Assembly: GCF_001545035.1 (NCBI RefSeq) | Contig: NZ_FCOJ02000020.1 | Span: forward strand, 54,030 to 118,029 | Reading direction: 5' to 3' | Source of the DNA: Caballeronia glebae | GTDB lineage: Bacteria > Pseudomonadota > Gammaproteobacteria > Burkholderiales > Burkholderiaceae | Length of the DNA: 64,000 bases | Shown here: piece after piece, positions 1 through 9,332 of the stretch | How positions within the stretch are numbered: position 1 is the first letter of the stretch | Layout of the letters: every line of letters starts with the position of its first letter | Program-made: the position numbers and the translations under genes | The notes under the pieces: generated by a model | Told to the model about the DNA's origin: nothing | Databases searched by the model: none | The model's input: only the letters and a program-made list of their open reading frames with translations

Positions 1-50
1 TCGTGACGGGCCAGTTGCTGCCGGTGAACGGCGGCTTCGTGATGAATTGA
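1..50 (+). CDS. C-terminal end of a short-chain dehydrogenase/reductase (partial)
   Basis: Only the last 15 or so codons are present, ending at a TGA at 48-50. They read VTGQLLPVNGGFVMN, which matches the usual SDR C-terminus in which a glycine pair precedes the final strand (compare the DVSGG ending of the SDR at 2329). The gene starts before the window. It lies 29 bases upstream of the cupin gene on the same strand, so it is probably an earlier member of the same catabolic operon. No catalytic residues are visible, so the assignment rests on the tail alone. Confidence 0.55.
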   Translation, partial: VTGQLLPVNGGFVMN

Positions 51-79
51 TTCGCTCTATACAGAACCTGGAGAAAACA

Positions 80-607
80 ATGGCCGATGCAGACATCGAA
101 CGTAAGTCGTGGGAGCAACCCGCCGAAGCGAGCTTCGAGCAATGGATGGATTCGCGCGTCGCGCGACTCGACACGCGCCGCTACGACTGGGACGCGCTCA
201 AGTTCCAGGCCGATTACGACCCGAAGTATCGCCGCGCGCAGATGCGCTATGTCGGCACCGGCGGCACGGGCGTCGCGAAGGACATGAACACGATTCCCGC
301 CGGCAGCTTCACGTTTTCCACGATGGTCATTCCCGCCGGCAATATCGGGCCAAGCCATATTCATATCGACGTTGAAGAGATTTTCTTCGTGCTGCGCGGA
401 AAGATGAAGGTCGTCTGCGAGAAGGACGGCAAGACGTGGGAAGCCGTGCTCGGCGAGCGCGATCTCATTTCCGTGCCGCCGGGCGTGTATCGCACGGAGA
501 TCAACATCGGCGAGGAAGACGCGCTGATGTGCGTGATGCTCGGCGCATCGAAGCCCATCACGCCGACGTATCCGCCGGAATCGCCCTTGGCGAAGCTCAA
601 GCGCTGA
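80..607 (+). CDS. Single-domain cupin protein
   Basis: This is a 175-residue cupin. The first cupin motif is visible at about residues 90-107 (GPSHIHIDVEEIFFVLRG), with His93, His95 and Glu100 as candidate metal ligands. The second motif region (VPPGVYRTEINIG) lacks the usual histidine, so the metal site may be incomplete. The ATG at 80 is preferred to an upstream TTG at 47 because GGAG lies just upstream and TTG would overlap the preceding SDR stop. Cupins in aromatic operons can be dioxygenases, isomerases or regulatory sensors; nothing here decides which. It is followed after 7 bases by the hydrolase gene and is clearly in the same operon. Confidence 0.75.
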   Translation: MADADIERKSWEQPAEASFEQWMDSRVARLDTRRYDWDALKFQADYDPKYRRAQMRYVGTGGTGVAKDMNTIPAGSFTFSTMVIPAGNIGPSHIHIDVEEIFFVLRGKMKVVCEKDGKTWEAVLGERDLISVPPGVYRTEINIGEEDALMCVMLGASKPITPTYPPESPLAKLKR

Positions 608-614
608 GGCCGCG

Positions 615-1475
615 ATGAACATCGAGACGCTCGCGTGTTTTCCGGACATGCATATCGATACCGCGCACGGCATCACGGGTTATCGCGAGGCAGGTGCGAT
701 GCATCTGCGCACTCTGCCCGTCGTGTTGCTGCACGGGATCGGCTCGGGCGCGGCGTCGTGGGTTCGGCAGCTCGATACGCTCGGTGCGAAGCGGCGCGTG
801 CTCGCGTGGGATGCGCCGGGGTATGGCGTGTCCACGCCTGTCGCCGCCGACTCGCCCGTTGCCGCCGACTATGCGAATGCACTGCGCGCGTGGCTCGATG
901 CGATGGATGTCGATCGCTGCGTGCTCGTCGGCCATTCGCTCGGCGCGATCGTCGCGGGATCGTTTGCGGTGCATGCGCCCGAGCGCGTCGCGGGCTTGTT
1001 GCTGATATCGCCGGCTGCGGGTTACGGCGCTGCATCCACGGAACTGCGCGAATCGAAACGCGACGCGCGTCTCGCGATGCTGAAAGAACTCGGCCCGCAA
1101 GGACTCGCGCGCGAGCGCAGCGCCAACATGGTCTCGCAATACGCCGATGAAGCCGCGCGCGAATGGGTCCGCTGGAACATGGCGCGCATCGTGCCCGAAG
1201 GCTACACGCAAGCGACGCATCTGCTCGCGAACGCGGATCTCGCGGCGGACATCGCGCGCTTTCACGGACGCATCGCGGTGGCGGTGGGCGCGCAGGACGC
1301 GATCACGCCGCCCGATGCGTGCGAGCGCATCGCTCAGGCCGCGCGCGTCAGTCTGCAAGTAATGCCGCGCGCGGGGCACGCAGGTTACGTCGAATCGCCC
1401 GCTGCCTACACGGCGCTGATCGACACGTTTTGCCAGGGCATCGAATGCCACACGAAAGACGGAGTACCGCAATGA
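615..1475 (+). CDS. Alpha/beta-fold hydrolase, meta-cleavage product hydrolase-like
   Basis: A 286-residue alpha/beta hydrolase. The oxyanion-hole motif HGIGSG is at residues 40-45 and the nucleophile elbow GHSLGA has Ser108. The later acid (GAQDAITPPD, near residue 230) and base (PRAGHAGYVESP, near residue 257) complete a Ser-Asp-His triad. Length and motif order fit the family containing meta-cleavage C-C hydrolases, 3-oxoadipate enol-lactonases and esterases. With a ring-cleavage dioxygenase-like gene in the same operon, hydrolysis of a ring-fission product or a lactone is the likeliest role, but this is inferred from context. Its stop codon overlaps the IclR start by four bases (ATGA), indicating translational coupling. 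Confidence 0.8.
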   Translation: MNIETLACFPDMHIDTAHGITGYREAGAMHLRTLPVVLLHGIGSGAASWVRQLDTLGAKRRVLAWDAPGYGVSTPVAADSPVAADYANALRAWLDAMDVDRCVLVGHSLGAIVAGSFAVHAPERVAGLLLISPAAGYGAASTELRESKRDARLAMLKELGPQGLARERSANMVSQYADEAAREWVRWNMARIVPEGYTQATHLLANADLAADIARFHGRIAVAVGAQDAITPPDACERIAQAARVSLQVMPRAGHAGYVESPAAYTALIDTFCQGIECHTKDGVPQ

Positions 1476-2332
1476 CATCCCTCGCCACAGAAGAAGCCGA
1501 CAAAGGCGAACCGACTTACATCGTGCCGGGACTCGAACGCGGATTGAAAATCCTCACGGAGTTCTCGCCGCGTGAACCGGTGCTCGGCGCGCCCGAATTG
1601 TCGCGTCGGCTCGGCATTCCACGCACGACGGTGTTTCGCCTGTTGCAGACGCTCGAATCGCTCGGCTTTCTGGAACGCGCGGACAAGGACCGCAATTATC
1701 GGCTGGGCGTCGCCGTGCTGCGTCTCGGCTTCGAGTATCTGAGTTCGCTCGAACTGACCGATCTCGGCCTGCCGATCATCGAGGCATTGCGCGACGCGAC
1801 GGGACTCACGAGCCACATTCTCATTCGCGATGGCCGCGATGTCGTGTTCGTCGCGAAAGCGCAGAGTCACGCGCCGATCTTCAGTTCGGTGAAGGTCAAC
1901 GTCGGCACGCGCCTTCCCGCGCATGCAACGACGCACGGTCACGTATTGATGGGCGATCTTTCGCTCGACGAGCTGTGCGCGCTCTATCCGGAAGCGCATC
2001 TCGAACGCTTCACGAAGTCCACGCCCGAAACTGTGGCAGAGCTTTACGAGCGCGTGAAAGAAGACGCCGAACGCGGCTACGCGACGAGCCAGTCTTCTTT
2101 CGAGCGCGGCATTTCGGTCGTCACCGCGCCGGTTCGCAACGACACGGGGCGCATCGTCGCCGTCATCACGACGACGATCCCGCGTCCCGAGATCGACGCC
2201 GCGTTGCTCGGCAGCGGTCTCATCGAACGTGTCCGCGAAGCCGCCGATGCGCTCTCGATGCGGCTCAACTATCGGCCGGGCGCGCGTTCGTCGGCGTCGA
2301 ACCGCTACATGAAATCTCTGGGGTTGCAATGA
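1472..2332 (+). CDS. IclR-family transcriptional regulator embedded in the catabolic operon
   Basis: A 286-residue IclR-type regulator. The N-terminal winged helix-turn-helix spans about residues 20-85 (GLERGLKILTEF, then LSRRLGIPRTTVFRLLQTLES). The C-terminal IclR effector domain contains the usual stretch ending in sequences such as SSFERGISVVTAPVRN. It sits inside the operon, overlapping both the hydrolase stop and the SDR start by ATGA, so it is co-transcribed with the genes it probably controls. Its effector-pocket sequence differs from the four sulfonate-region IclR proteins (it has TGLTSHILIRDG where they have GE(T/S)CNLT), which suggests an aromatic rather than a sulfonate ligand. Confidence 0.88.
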   Translation: MTSLATEEADKGEPTYIVPGLERGLKILTEFSPREPVLGAPELSRRLGIPRTTVFRLLQTLESLGFLERADKDRNYRLGVAVLRLGFEYLSSLELTDLGLPIIEALRDATGLTSHILIRDGRDVVFVAKAQSHAPIFSSVKVNVGTRLPAHATTHGHVLMGDLSLDELCALYPEAHLERFTKSTPETVAELYERVKEDAERGYATSQSSFERGISVVTAPVRNDTGRIVAVITTTIPRPEIDAALLGSGLIERVREAADALSMRLNYRPGARSSASNRYMKSLGLQ

Positions 2333-3144
2333 TTCAAATCGATCTCACCGGGCAAGTTGCCGTCGTCACCGGCGGTTCGTCGGGCATCGGCTTCGCGACG
2401 GCGCGCTTGTTCCTGCAAGCAGGCGCGGCGGTAGCCATCTGCGGGCGCGACAGCGAACGGCTCGACGCTGCGCAGGCCTCGCTTGCGACGGAATTTCCGC
2501 AAGCGCAACTGCTCGCCGCGCGCTGCGACGTGCTCGATGCCGAACAGGTTGGCGGCTTCGCAGCACAAGTGATGCAGCGCTTCGGCCGCGTCGACATGCT
2601 GGTGAACAACGCGGGCCAGGGCCGCGTTTCCACCTTCGCCGATACCTCCGACGAGGCCTGGCGCGACGAACTGGAGTTGAAGTACTTCAGCATCATCCGG
2701 CCGACGCGCGCCTTTTTGCCGATGCTGAAAGACGCGCCCTCGCCCGCGATCGTCTGCGTGAACTCGCTGCTCGCGCTGCAACCCGAGCCGCATATGGTCG
2801 CGACTTCATCGGCGCGCGCGGGCGTGTTGAGCCTCGTGAAATCGCTCGCGACGGAACTCGCGCCGCAGCGCATCCGCGTGAATTCGATTCTGATCGGCAT
2901 CGTCGAATCGGGGCAATGGAAGCGCCGCTATCAGAACTATTTGAACGAGAACGCCGCAAGTCCCGAGCGCCAGAGCTGGGAGCAATGGAGCGGCGAACTC
3001 GCGCGCAAGAAAAACGTTCCGCTCGCCCGCTTCGGCTTACCTGAAGAAGCGGCGCAAGCGCTCTTCTATCTCGCAACAACGCTGTCGTCGTACACGACCG
3101 GCAGTCATATCGATGTTTCCGGAGGCTTTGCTCGTCATGTCTGA
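2329..3144 (+). CDS. Short-chain dehydrogenase/reductase-fold protein lacking the YxxxK pair
   Basis: A 271-residue SDR-fold protein starting at the ATG at 2329, which overlaps the IclR stop. The cofactor motif TGGSSGIG (about residues 13-20), the NNAG motif and the catalytic-serine strand (CVNSLLA, near residue 145) are present. Where classical SDRs carry YxxxK, this protein has TSSAR: Thr159 replaces the tyrosine and Arg163 the lysine. The helix after it (AGVLSLVKSLATELAP) keeps the normal pattern, so the alignment is secure. The protein may bind NAD(P) without classical hydride-transfer catalysis, or use another general acid. It is coupled to the next gene by an 8-base overlap. Confidence 0.85.
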   Translation: MIQIDLTGQVAVVTGGSSGIGFATARLFLQAGAAVAICGRDSERLDAAQASLATEFPQAQLLAARCDVLDAEQVGGFAAQVMQRFGRVDMLVNNAGQGRVSTFADTSDEAWRDELELKYFSIIRPTRAFLPMLKDAPSPAIVCVNSLLALQPEPHMVATSSARAGVLSLVKSLATELAPQRIRVNSILIGIVESGQWKRRYQNYLNENAASPERQSWEQWSGELARKKNVPLARFGLPEEAAQALFYLATTLSSYTTGSHIDVSGGFARHV

Positions 3145-4804
3145 AAAAACCACGGTCGGCGAACTGATCGCCGCATTCCTCGAACAGTGCGGCGTGCGCA
3201 CGGCGTTCGGCGTGATCTCGATTCACAACATGCCGATCCTCGATGCGATCGGGCGTCGCGGCAATATCCGCTATGTCGGCGCGCGCGGCGAAGCGGGCGC
3301 GCTGAACATGGCCGACGGTCTCGCGCGCGTATGCGGCGAACTGGGCGTCGCGCTCACGTCCACGGGCACGGCCGCCGGCAACGCAGCGGGCGCGATGGTC
3401 GAAGCGTTGACCGCGGGCACGCCGCTGCTGCACATCACGGGGCAGATCGAAACCGAATATCTCGATCAGGACCTCGCGTATATCCACGAGGCGCCGGATC
3501 AGTTGTCGATGCTGCAATCGATCTCGAAGGCCGCGTTCCGCGTGCGCACCGTGGACACCGCGTTGCCGACGATCCGCGAAGCCGTGCGCGTTGCGCGCAC
3601 CGCGCCGGCGGGTCCGGTGAGCGTGGAGATTCCCATCGACATTCAGGCTGCCGAAATCGAATGGCCGGCGGATCTCGCCGCGCCGCACGTCGGCGCGCTC
3701 ACGCACGACAGTCTGCGCGTGAAGCAACTCGCCGATGCGCTCACCAACGCGAAGCGTCCGTTGCTGTGGCTCGGCGGCGGCACGCGTCACGCGCGCGGCG
3801 CGGTCGAGCGGCTGGTCAAGCTCGGCTTCGGCGTCGTGACGAGCGTGCAAGGCCGCGGCGTGCTGCCGGAAGATCATCCGGCGACGCTCGGCGCGTTCAA
3901 CGTGCACCCGAGCGTCGAGGCGTTCTACAAGACTTGCGATGCGCTCGTGGTCGTCGGCTCGCGTCTGCGCGGCAACGAAACGCTGAAGTACAAACTCGCG
4001 CTGCCGCAGCCGCTTTATCGCATCGACGCCGATGCCCTCGCCGACAGCCGCGGCTATCGCAACGATCTCTTCGTACACGGCGATGCATCGCGCGTGCTCG
4101 ACGAACTCGCGACGCTGCTCGAAGGCCGCATCCGCATCGATGCGTCGTTCGCGGGCGATCTCGCCGCCGCGCGCGAAACGGCCGTCGCGGAAGTATCGAA
4201 GGGACTGGGGCCGTACAAGCGTCTCGTCGATTCGCTGCAACGCGCCGTGGGCCGCGACTACAACTGGGTGCGCGACGTGACGATCTCGAACAGCACGTGG
4301 GGCAATCGCCTCCTGAAGATCTTCAACCCGCGTGCGGGCGTGCATGCACTCGGCGGCGGCATCGGCCAGGGCATGCAGATGGCCATCGGCGCGGCGCTTT
4401 CCGGCGCGGCGAAGAAGACCGTCGCGCTCGTGGGCGACGGCGGTCTGATGGTCAATGTCGGCGAACTCGCCACGGCCGTGCAGGAAAAAGCGAACGTGAT
4501 GATCGTGCTGATGAACGATCAATGTTATGGCGTGATCCGCAACATCCAGGACGCGAACTATGGCGGCCGACGCATGTTCGTCGATCTGCATCAGCCGGAT
4601 TTTGCGCAGTTCTGCGCGAGTCTCGGTCTTGCGCATCGCCGCATCACGTCGCTCGATCAGGCCGATGACATCGTGCGCGAAGGGCTCGCCATCGACGGTC
4701 CGGTGCTCGTCGAAGTGGACATGCTGTCGGTCGGCTCGTTCGCCACCGCGTTCGCCGGGCCGCCCGTGAAGAAGGAAGAGCCGAAGGAGCCGGAATATGC
4801 GTGA
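3137..4804 (+). CDS. Thiamine-diphosphate-dependent enzyme, acetolactate synthase/decarboxylase superfamily
   Basis: A 555-residue ThDP enzyme with the three-domain architecture of acetolactate synthases and benzoylformate-type decarboxylases. The N-terminal pyrimidine-binding domain carries the catalytic-glutamate context [14 protein letters not shown]. The C-terminal domain has the ThDP motif [15 protein letters not shown] ending in the MNDQCYG segment. The ATG at 3137 is chosen because GGAGG lies about 11 bases upstream; an earlier ATG at 3113 lies deeper inside the SDR gene. In this operon it could act as a 2-oxoacid decarboxylase feeding the aldehyde dehydrogenase, or as a carboligase or hydrolase of a diketone. 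The substrate cannot be read from sequence. It overlaps the next gene by eight bases. Confidence 0.85.
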   Translation: MSEKTTVGELIAAFLEQCGVRTAFGVISIHNMPILDAIGRRGNIRYVGARGEAGALNMADGLARVCGELGVALTSTGTAAGNAAGAMVEALTAGTPLLHITGQIETEYLDQDLAYIHEAPDQLSMLQSISKAAFRVRTVDTALPTIREAVRVARTAPAGPVSVEIPIDIQAAEIEWPADLAAPHVGALTHDSLRVKQLADALTNAKRPLLWLGGGTRHARGAVERLVKLGFGVVTSVQGRGVLPEDHPATLGAFNVHPSVEAFYKTCDALVVVGSRLRGNETLKYKLALPQPLYRIDADALADSRGYRNDLFVHGDASRVLDELATLLEGRIRIDASFAGDLAAARETAVAEVSKGLGPYKRLVDSLQRAVGRDYNWVRDVTISNSTWGNRLLKIFNPRAGVHALGGGIGQGMQMAIGAALSGAAKKTVALVGDGGLMVNVGELATAVQEKANVMIVLMNDQCYGVIRNIQDANYGGRRMFVDLHQPDFAQFCASLGLAHRRITSLDQADDIVREGLAIDGPVLVEVDMLSVGSFATAFAGPPVKKEEPKEPEYA

Positions 4805-5621
4805 TCCCCGTCATGCACAGCATGCGATCGACATCGCGATGATCGGCTTCGGCGCGATCGGACGCGCGGTGTATCGCGCGCTCGACAACGATCCGCTCGT
4901 GCGCATCTCGCATGTGATCGTGCCGGAACGCGATCGCGATCACGTGCGCTCGGTGCTCGGCGATCGCATCGATGTGGTTTCGCGCGTCGATGCGCTCGCC
5001 AGTCATCCGGAATTCGCGCTCGAATGCGCGGGACATGCGGCGCTCGTCGATCACGTCGTGCCTTTGCTTAAGTCGGGCACGGACTGCGCGGTCGCGTCGA
5101 TCGGGGCGCTCTCGGAAGCCGGTCTGTTCGATGCACTCTCCGATGCCGCCGATGAAGGCGCGGCCACGATCACGCTGCTCTCGGGCGCGATCGGCGGCGT
5201 CGATGCGCTCGCCGCCGCGAAAGAAGGCGGCCTCGACGACGTGCAATATACCGGCCGCAAGCCGCCGCTCGGCTGGCTCGGCACGCCCGCCGAATTGCTC
5301 TGCGATCTCGCGTCGCTGACCGAAGAGAAGGTCATCTTCGAGGGCACCGCGCGCGATGCGGCGCGGCTGTATCCGAAGAACGCGAATGTCGCGGCGACCA
5401 TCGCTCTGGCCGGCCTCGGGCTCGACGGCACGCGCGTGCGCCTGATCGCCGATCCGGCTGTCGAGCGCAACGTGCATCGCATCGTCGCGCGCGGCGCATT
5501 CGGCGAAATGTCGCTGGAAATGTGCGGCAAGCCGTTGCCGTCGAATCCCAAGACATCGGCACTGACCGCATTCAGCGCAATCCGTGCGTTGCGCAATCGC
5601 GCCGCGCGTTGCGTCATCTAA
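4797..5621 (+). CDS. L-aspartate dehydrogenase-family NAD(P)-dependent oxidoreductase
   Basis: A 274-residue protein of the aspartate dehydrogenase family. The Rossmann motif GFGAIG is at residues 17-22. Family signatures follow: [23 protein letters not shown], the [18 protein letters not shown] segment and the C-terminal [17 protein letters not shown]. Characterised relatives interconvert aspartate and iminoaspartate/oxaloacetate. In catabolic operons such as this the substrate may be another amino or oxo acid. Nothing nearby suggests NAD biosynthesis. It follows the ThDP gene with an 8-base overlap and is 14 bases ahead of the aldehyde dehydrogenase, so the three are probably translated together. 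Confidence 0.8.
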   Translation: MRDPRHAQHAIDIAMIGFGAIGRAVYRALDNDPLVRISHVIVPERDRDHVRSVLGDRIDVVSRVDALASHPEFALECAGHAALVDHVVPLLKSGTDCAVASIGALSEAGLFDALSDAADEGAATITLLSGAIGGVDALAAAKEGGLDDVQYTGRKPPLGWLGTPAELLCDLASLTEEKVIFEGTARDAARLYPKNANVAATIALAGLGLDGTRVRLIADPAVERNVHRIVARGAFGEMSLEMCGKPLPSNPKTSALTAFSAIRALRNRAARCVI

Positions 5622-5635
5622 GGAGCTTTTGGAAG

Positions 5636-7126
5636 ATGAATCATCCCGACACTTCGCTCGTGACGTCCAGCGATATCTACATCGGCGGCGAGTGGCGCCA
5701 AGGGCGCGGCAATCAGTACGCGAGCCTCTATCCCGCCGATCAAACGGTAAACGCGGAAATCAGCACCGCCAATGCCGACGACGCGCGCGAAGCCGTCGAG
5801 AGCGCGGATCGCGCCTTCAGAAAGGCCGACTGGGCCGGACTGAAGCCGCACCAACGCGCCGCCGTTCTGCATCGCATCGCGAGTCTGATCGAAGCGCGTC
5901 ACGAAGCGCTCGCGCAATTGCAGCGTCGCGACAACGGCAAGCCGATCAGCGAAACACGCGCATTGGTGACGAGCGCGTCCAGCACGTTCCGCTACTTCGC
6001 GGCGTGTCTCGAAACGCTCGAAGAAGAACTCACGCCCTCGCGCGGCGACTATCTGACGATGAGCGTGCACGAACCGCTCGGCGTCGTCGCGGCGATCACG
6101 CCGTGGAATTCGCCGATCGCGTCCGATGCGCAAAAGCTCGCGCCCGCGCTCGCGGCAGGCAACGCCGTCGTGCTGAAACCCGCCGAAGTCACACCGCTTG
6201 CGTCGCTCGCGCTCGCGCGCATCTGCGAAGAAGCGGGCGTGCCGAAAGGCGTCGTGAGCGTGCTGCCGGGCAAAGGCTCCGTGATCGGCGATGCGCTCGT
6301 GCGTCATCCGCTCGTGAAGAAGGTCGCGTTCACGGGCGGCACCGAAGTGGGCCGCGGCATCGCGCGTCTCGCGGCGGAAAAGCTGATGCCGGTCTCGCTC
6401 GAACTGGGCGGCAAGTCGCCGACCATCGTCTATGCCGACGCGGATCTCGATCATGCGGTAAACGGCGTGCTGTACGGCATCTTCAGCTCTTCGGGCGAAT
6501 CGTGCATCGCGGGTTCGCGGCTCTTCGTCGAGCGCAAGGTGTATGGCGAATTCATGGCGCGTCTCGTCGATGGCGCGCGCAAACTGCGCGTCGGCGATCC
6601 GACGCGCGAGAACACGCAGATGGGTCCGCTGATCACGTCGCAACATCGCGAGAGCATCGAACGCTATGTCGCGCTCGGTCTCGAAGAAGGCGGAACGTTG
6701 TTGTGCGGCGGCGAGCGTCCGACGGGCGACGGCCGCGAGAAAGGCTTCTTCTATCTGCCGACGATCATCGAAGGTCTCACGAACGACGCGCGCATGTGCC
6801 AGGAAGAAATCTTCGGCCCGGTGCTCGCCGCCCTGCCCTTCGACGATGAAACCGCTCTGCTCGAACAGGCGAACGACAGCGTGTTCGGCCTCGCCGCCGG
6901 CATCTGGACGCGCGACTACAAGCGCGCATGGAACGTCGCGCGCGTGCTGAACACCGGCACGGTCTGGATCAACACCTACAAGCAGTTTTCAATTTCGACG
7001 CCTTTCGGCGGCTGGAAGGACAGCGGCATGGGACGCGAGAAAGGCCGCCTGGGTCTGCGCGAGTACATGCAGCAGAAAAGCCTGTACTGGGGCTTGAACG
7101 ATGCCCCGCTACCGTGGGCGAACTGA
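5636..7126 (+). CDS. NAD(P)-dependent aldehyde dehydrogenase
   Basis: A 496-residue aldehyde dehydrogenase. The general base lies in LELGGKSP (Glu256) and the catalytic nucleophile in SGESCIAGSR (Cys290). ITPWNSP at about residues 155-161 is the coenzyme-binding strand. The start at 5636 follows the AGGAG at 5621-5625 and leaves the protein at the normal family length; an upstream in-frame start would overlap the preceding gene by 100 bases. In a meta-cleavage operon the enzyme would oxidise a semialdehyde such as a hydroxymuconic semialdehyde analogue, or the aldehyde released by the ThDP enzyme. It is 10 bases from the next gene. Confidence 0.92.
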   Translation: MNHPDTSLVTSSDIYIGGEWRQGRGNQYASLYPADQTVNAEISTANADDAREAVESADRAFRKADWAGLKPHQRAAVLHRIASLIEARHEALAQLQRRDNGKPISETRALVTSASSTFRYFAACLETLEEELTPSRGDYLTMSVHEPLGVVAAITPWNSPIASDAQKLAPALAAGNAVVLKPAEVTPLASLALARICEEAGVPKGVVSVLPGKGSVIGDALVRHPLVKKVAFTGGTEVGRGIARLAAEKLMPVSLELGGKSPTIVYADADLDHAVNGVLYGIFSSSGESCIAGSRLFVERKVYGEFMARLVDGARKLRVGDPTRENTQMGPLITSQHRESIERYVALGLEEGGTLLCGGERPTGDGREKGFFYLPTIIEGLTNDARMCQEEIFGPVLAALPFDDETALLEQANDSVFGLAAGIWTRDYKRAWNVARVLNTGTVWINTYKQFSISTPFGGWKDSGMGREKGRLGLREYMQQKSLYWGLNDAPLPWAN

Positions 7127-7136
7127 AGGAGTTGCC

Positions 7137-8102
7137 ATGACGATTCTCGGCATTGAACGAATCACCTACGGCGTGACCGACCTCGACACCTGCCGGCGTT
7201 TCTTCGCCGACTGGGGCCTGAAGGAAGTCGCCCGCGATGAAACGCGCGCGCGTTTCGAAACCCTGAACGGCTGCGAAGTGCTGCTCGCACTTGCCGACGA
7301 TCCCGCGCTGCCGCCCGCTTTCGAAAGCGGTCCGACGCTGCGCGAAGTCACGTGGGCCGTCGCCACGCGCGAAGAACTCGATGCATTGCGCGGACGCTTC
7401 GCGGGCCAGCCCGGCCACGTCGAAACGGACGAGGCGGTCGGTTGCATCGATCCGAACGGCATGGCGATTCGCGTCGAAGTAACCAACAAGCGCGATATCG
7501 ACGTGAAGGGCTCGCCCTCGAACGTGTGGGGACAGACCTTGCGCATCAATACGCCGAGCCCCGTCTATGAACGCGCGGAGCCGGTCGAAGTGGGACACGT
7601 CGTGTTCTTCACGAACTGCGTCGCGGAGCAGGAGAAGTTCTATCACGAACTGCTCGGCTTCGAGACGTCGGACCGCTATCCGGGACGCGGCGCGTTCATG
7701 CGTTGCGCGCCGCACGGCGGCCATCACGATCTGTTTCTTCTGCAACTGCCCGACGGCAAGCGCGGCCTGAACCACGTCGCGTTCACCGTGCGCGATATCC
7801 ACGAAGTATTCGGCGGCGGCCTGCACATCAGCCGCTGCGGCTGGACCACGCAACTCGGGCCGGGACGTCATCCGGTGTCGTCGGCGTACTTCTGGTATTT
7901 CAGGAATCCGGCGGGCGGTCTCATCGAGTATTACGCGGACGAAGACGTGCTCACGCCCGAATGGCAGCCGCGCGACTTCGAGCCCGGTCCGACCGTGTTC
8001 GCTGAATGGGCCGTCGATGGCGGGCTCGACGGCAACACGCGCCGCCAGAAAGATGCGAAGGCGCCGGAAGGCAAGTTCATGACGGAGCGGAAAAATGGCT
8101 GA
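7137..8102 (+). CDS. Two-domain VOC protein, type I extradiol dioxygenase-like
   Basis: A 321-residue protein with two vicinal-oxygen-chelate domains, the architecture of type I extradiol ring-cleavage dioxygenases. The C-terminal domain carries a full 2-His-1-carboxylate set: His154 (EVGHVVFF), His213 (GLNHVAFTV) and Glu264 (GLIEYYAD). The spacing is close to that of biphenyl-type BphC enzymes, and a His-His pair at 196-197 (GGHHDL) sits where those enzymes have their acid/base histidine. The N-terminal domain lacks ligands (ITYGVTDLD), as is normal for the structural half. Fe(II)-dependent cleavage of a catechol-like ring is therefore likely; the exact ring is unknown. The AAGGAG at 7126-7131 supports the start. 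Confidence 0.82.
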   Translation: MTILGIERITYGVTDLDTCRRFFADWGLKEVARDETRARFETLNGCEVLLALADDPALPPAFESGPTLREVTWAVATREELDALRGRFAGQPGHVETDEAVGCIDPNGMAIRVEVTNKRDIDVKGSPSNVWGQTLRINTPSPVYERAEPVEVGHVVFFTNCVAEQEKFYHELLGFETSDRYPGRGAFMRCAPHGGHHDLFLLQLPDGKRGLNHVAFTVRDIHEVFGGGLHISRCGWTTQLGPGRHPVSSAYFWYFRNPAGGLIEYYADEDVLTPEWQPRDFEPGPTVFAEWAVDGGLDGNTRRQKDAKAPEGKFMTERKNG

Positions 8103-9312
8103 TCTTCAGACAGTCGTCGTGATCGGCGGCGGGCAGGCGGCGGGATGGATCGTCAAGACGCTACGCAAGGAAGGCTTCGACGGCCGCCTCGTGATGATCG
8201 CCGACGAGATCCATCTGCCATATGAACGTCCGCCGTTGTCGAAGGCCGTGCTCGCGGGCGAAGCGGATATCGAAACCGTGCGTCTCGTCGATCACGACGC
8301 GTTCGCCGAGCTGAACGTCGAAGCGTGGCAGCCTGAATGCGCGGCATCGATCGATCGCGACGCGCGCATCGTGCGCACCGCGAGCGGACGCGAAGTGCAC
8401 TACGACCGGCTCGTCATCGCGACGGGCGGCGCAGCGCGGCGTCTGCCGGCGTCGATGGTCCGGACTTCGCATCTCGCCTATTTGCGCACGCTCGACGACG
8501 CCGTGCTCATCGGCAAGCGTCTGCGCGAGAGCCATGCGAAGCGGCTGCTCGTGATCGGCGGCGGATGGATTGGCCTCGAAGTCGCGGCAACCGCGAAGAA
8601 GCTCGGCGTCGACGTGACGGTGATCGAAGGCGCGCCGCGTCTGTGCGGACGTTCGGTGCCCGAGAGCGTGTCGGCGTTTCTGCTGAAGCTGCATCGCGAT
8701 AACGGTGTCGATGTGCGGCTCGATGCATCGCTCGTGTCGCTCGAAGACTTCGAAGGCGGCGTGCGCGCGCGACTCGCCGACGGCACGACGCTCGACGCCG
8801 GTTTCGCCGTCGCGGGCATCGGCCTCGCGCCGCACACGGCCATCGCGGAGAGCGCGGGCATCGAGGTGAACGACGGCATCGTCGTCGACGAGTTCGGCGC
8901 GACCAACGATGCGCACGTGTTCGCTTGCGGCGACGTCGCCAATCATCCGAACGCGTGGCTGAAGCGTCGCGTGCGTCTCGAATCGTGGGCGAACGCGCAG
9001 AATCAGGCGATCGCGACGGCGCGCGCGGTGCTCGGCGTGCGCACGCCGTATGCGGAAATTCCGTGGTTCTGGTCGGATCAGTACGACGTGAATCTGCAGA
9101 TTCTCGGCGACATTCCACCGGGCGCCACGTCTGTCGTGCGCGGCGATCTGGACGCGCGTCGCGCATCGCTCTTCTTCTTCGATGGCGATACGTTGCGCGG
9201 CGTCATCGCGATCAACGCGACGCGCGACTTGAAGGTCGCGAAGAAATGGATGAGCCAGGGACGCGCTGTAGATATCGCGTCACTCGCGGACACGGCGAAA
9301 GCACTCGCATAA
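8095..9312 (+). CDS. FAD/NAD(P) ferredoxin reductase, rhodocoxin/putidaredoxin-reductase type
   Basis: A 405-residue flavoprotein disulfide-reductase-fold protein. The FAD site is VVIGGGQAAG near residues 7-16, the NAD site VIGGGWIGLEVAATA is in the middle, and the second FAD motif is FACGDVA. The C-terminal domain (WFWSDQYDVNLQILGD) is typical of reductases that pass electrons from NADH to a [2Fe-2S] ferredoxin serving Rieske oxygenases or P450s. No ferredoxin or oxygenase is encoded in the window, so its partner probably lies upstream of position 1 or elsewhere. The gene overlaps the dioxygenase-like gene by eight bases. Confidence 0.9.
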   Translation: MADLQTVVVIGGGQAAGWIVKTLRKEGFDGRLVMIADEIHLPYERPPLSKAVLAGEADIETVRLVDHDAFAELNVEAWQPECAASIDRDARIVRTASGREVHYDRLVIATGGAARRLPASMVRTSHLAYLRTLDDAVLIGKRLRESHAKRLLVIGGGWIGLEVAATAKKLGVDVTVIEGAPRLCGRSVPESVSAFLLKLHRDNGVDVRLDASLVSLEDFEGGVRARLADGTTLDAGFAVAGIGLAPHTAIAESAGIEVNDGIVVDEFGATNDAHVFACGDVANHPNAWLKRRVRLESWANAQNQAIATARAVLGVRTPYAEIPWFWSDQYDVNLQILGDIPPGATSVVRGDLDARRASLFFFDGDTLRGVIAINATRDLKVAKKWMSQGRAVDIASLADTAKALA

Positions 9313-9332
9313 ACATACAGACGGGAGCAGGC

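Noticed and set aside
4797..5621. NadX role in NAD biosynthesis for the aspartate-dehydrogenase-like protein
   Set aside because: No nadA or nadC is nearby and the gene lies in the middle of a catabolic operon.
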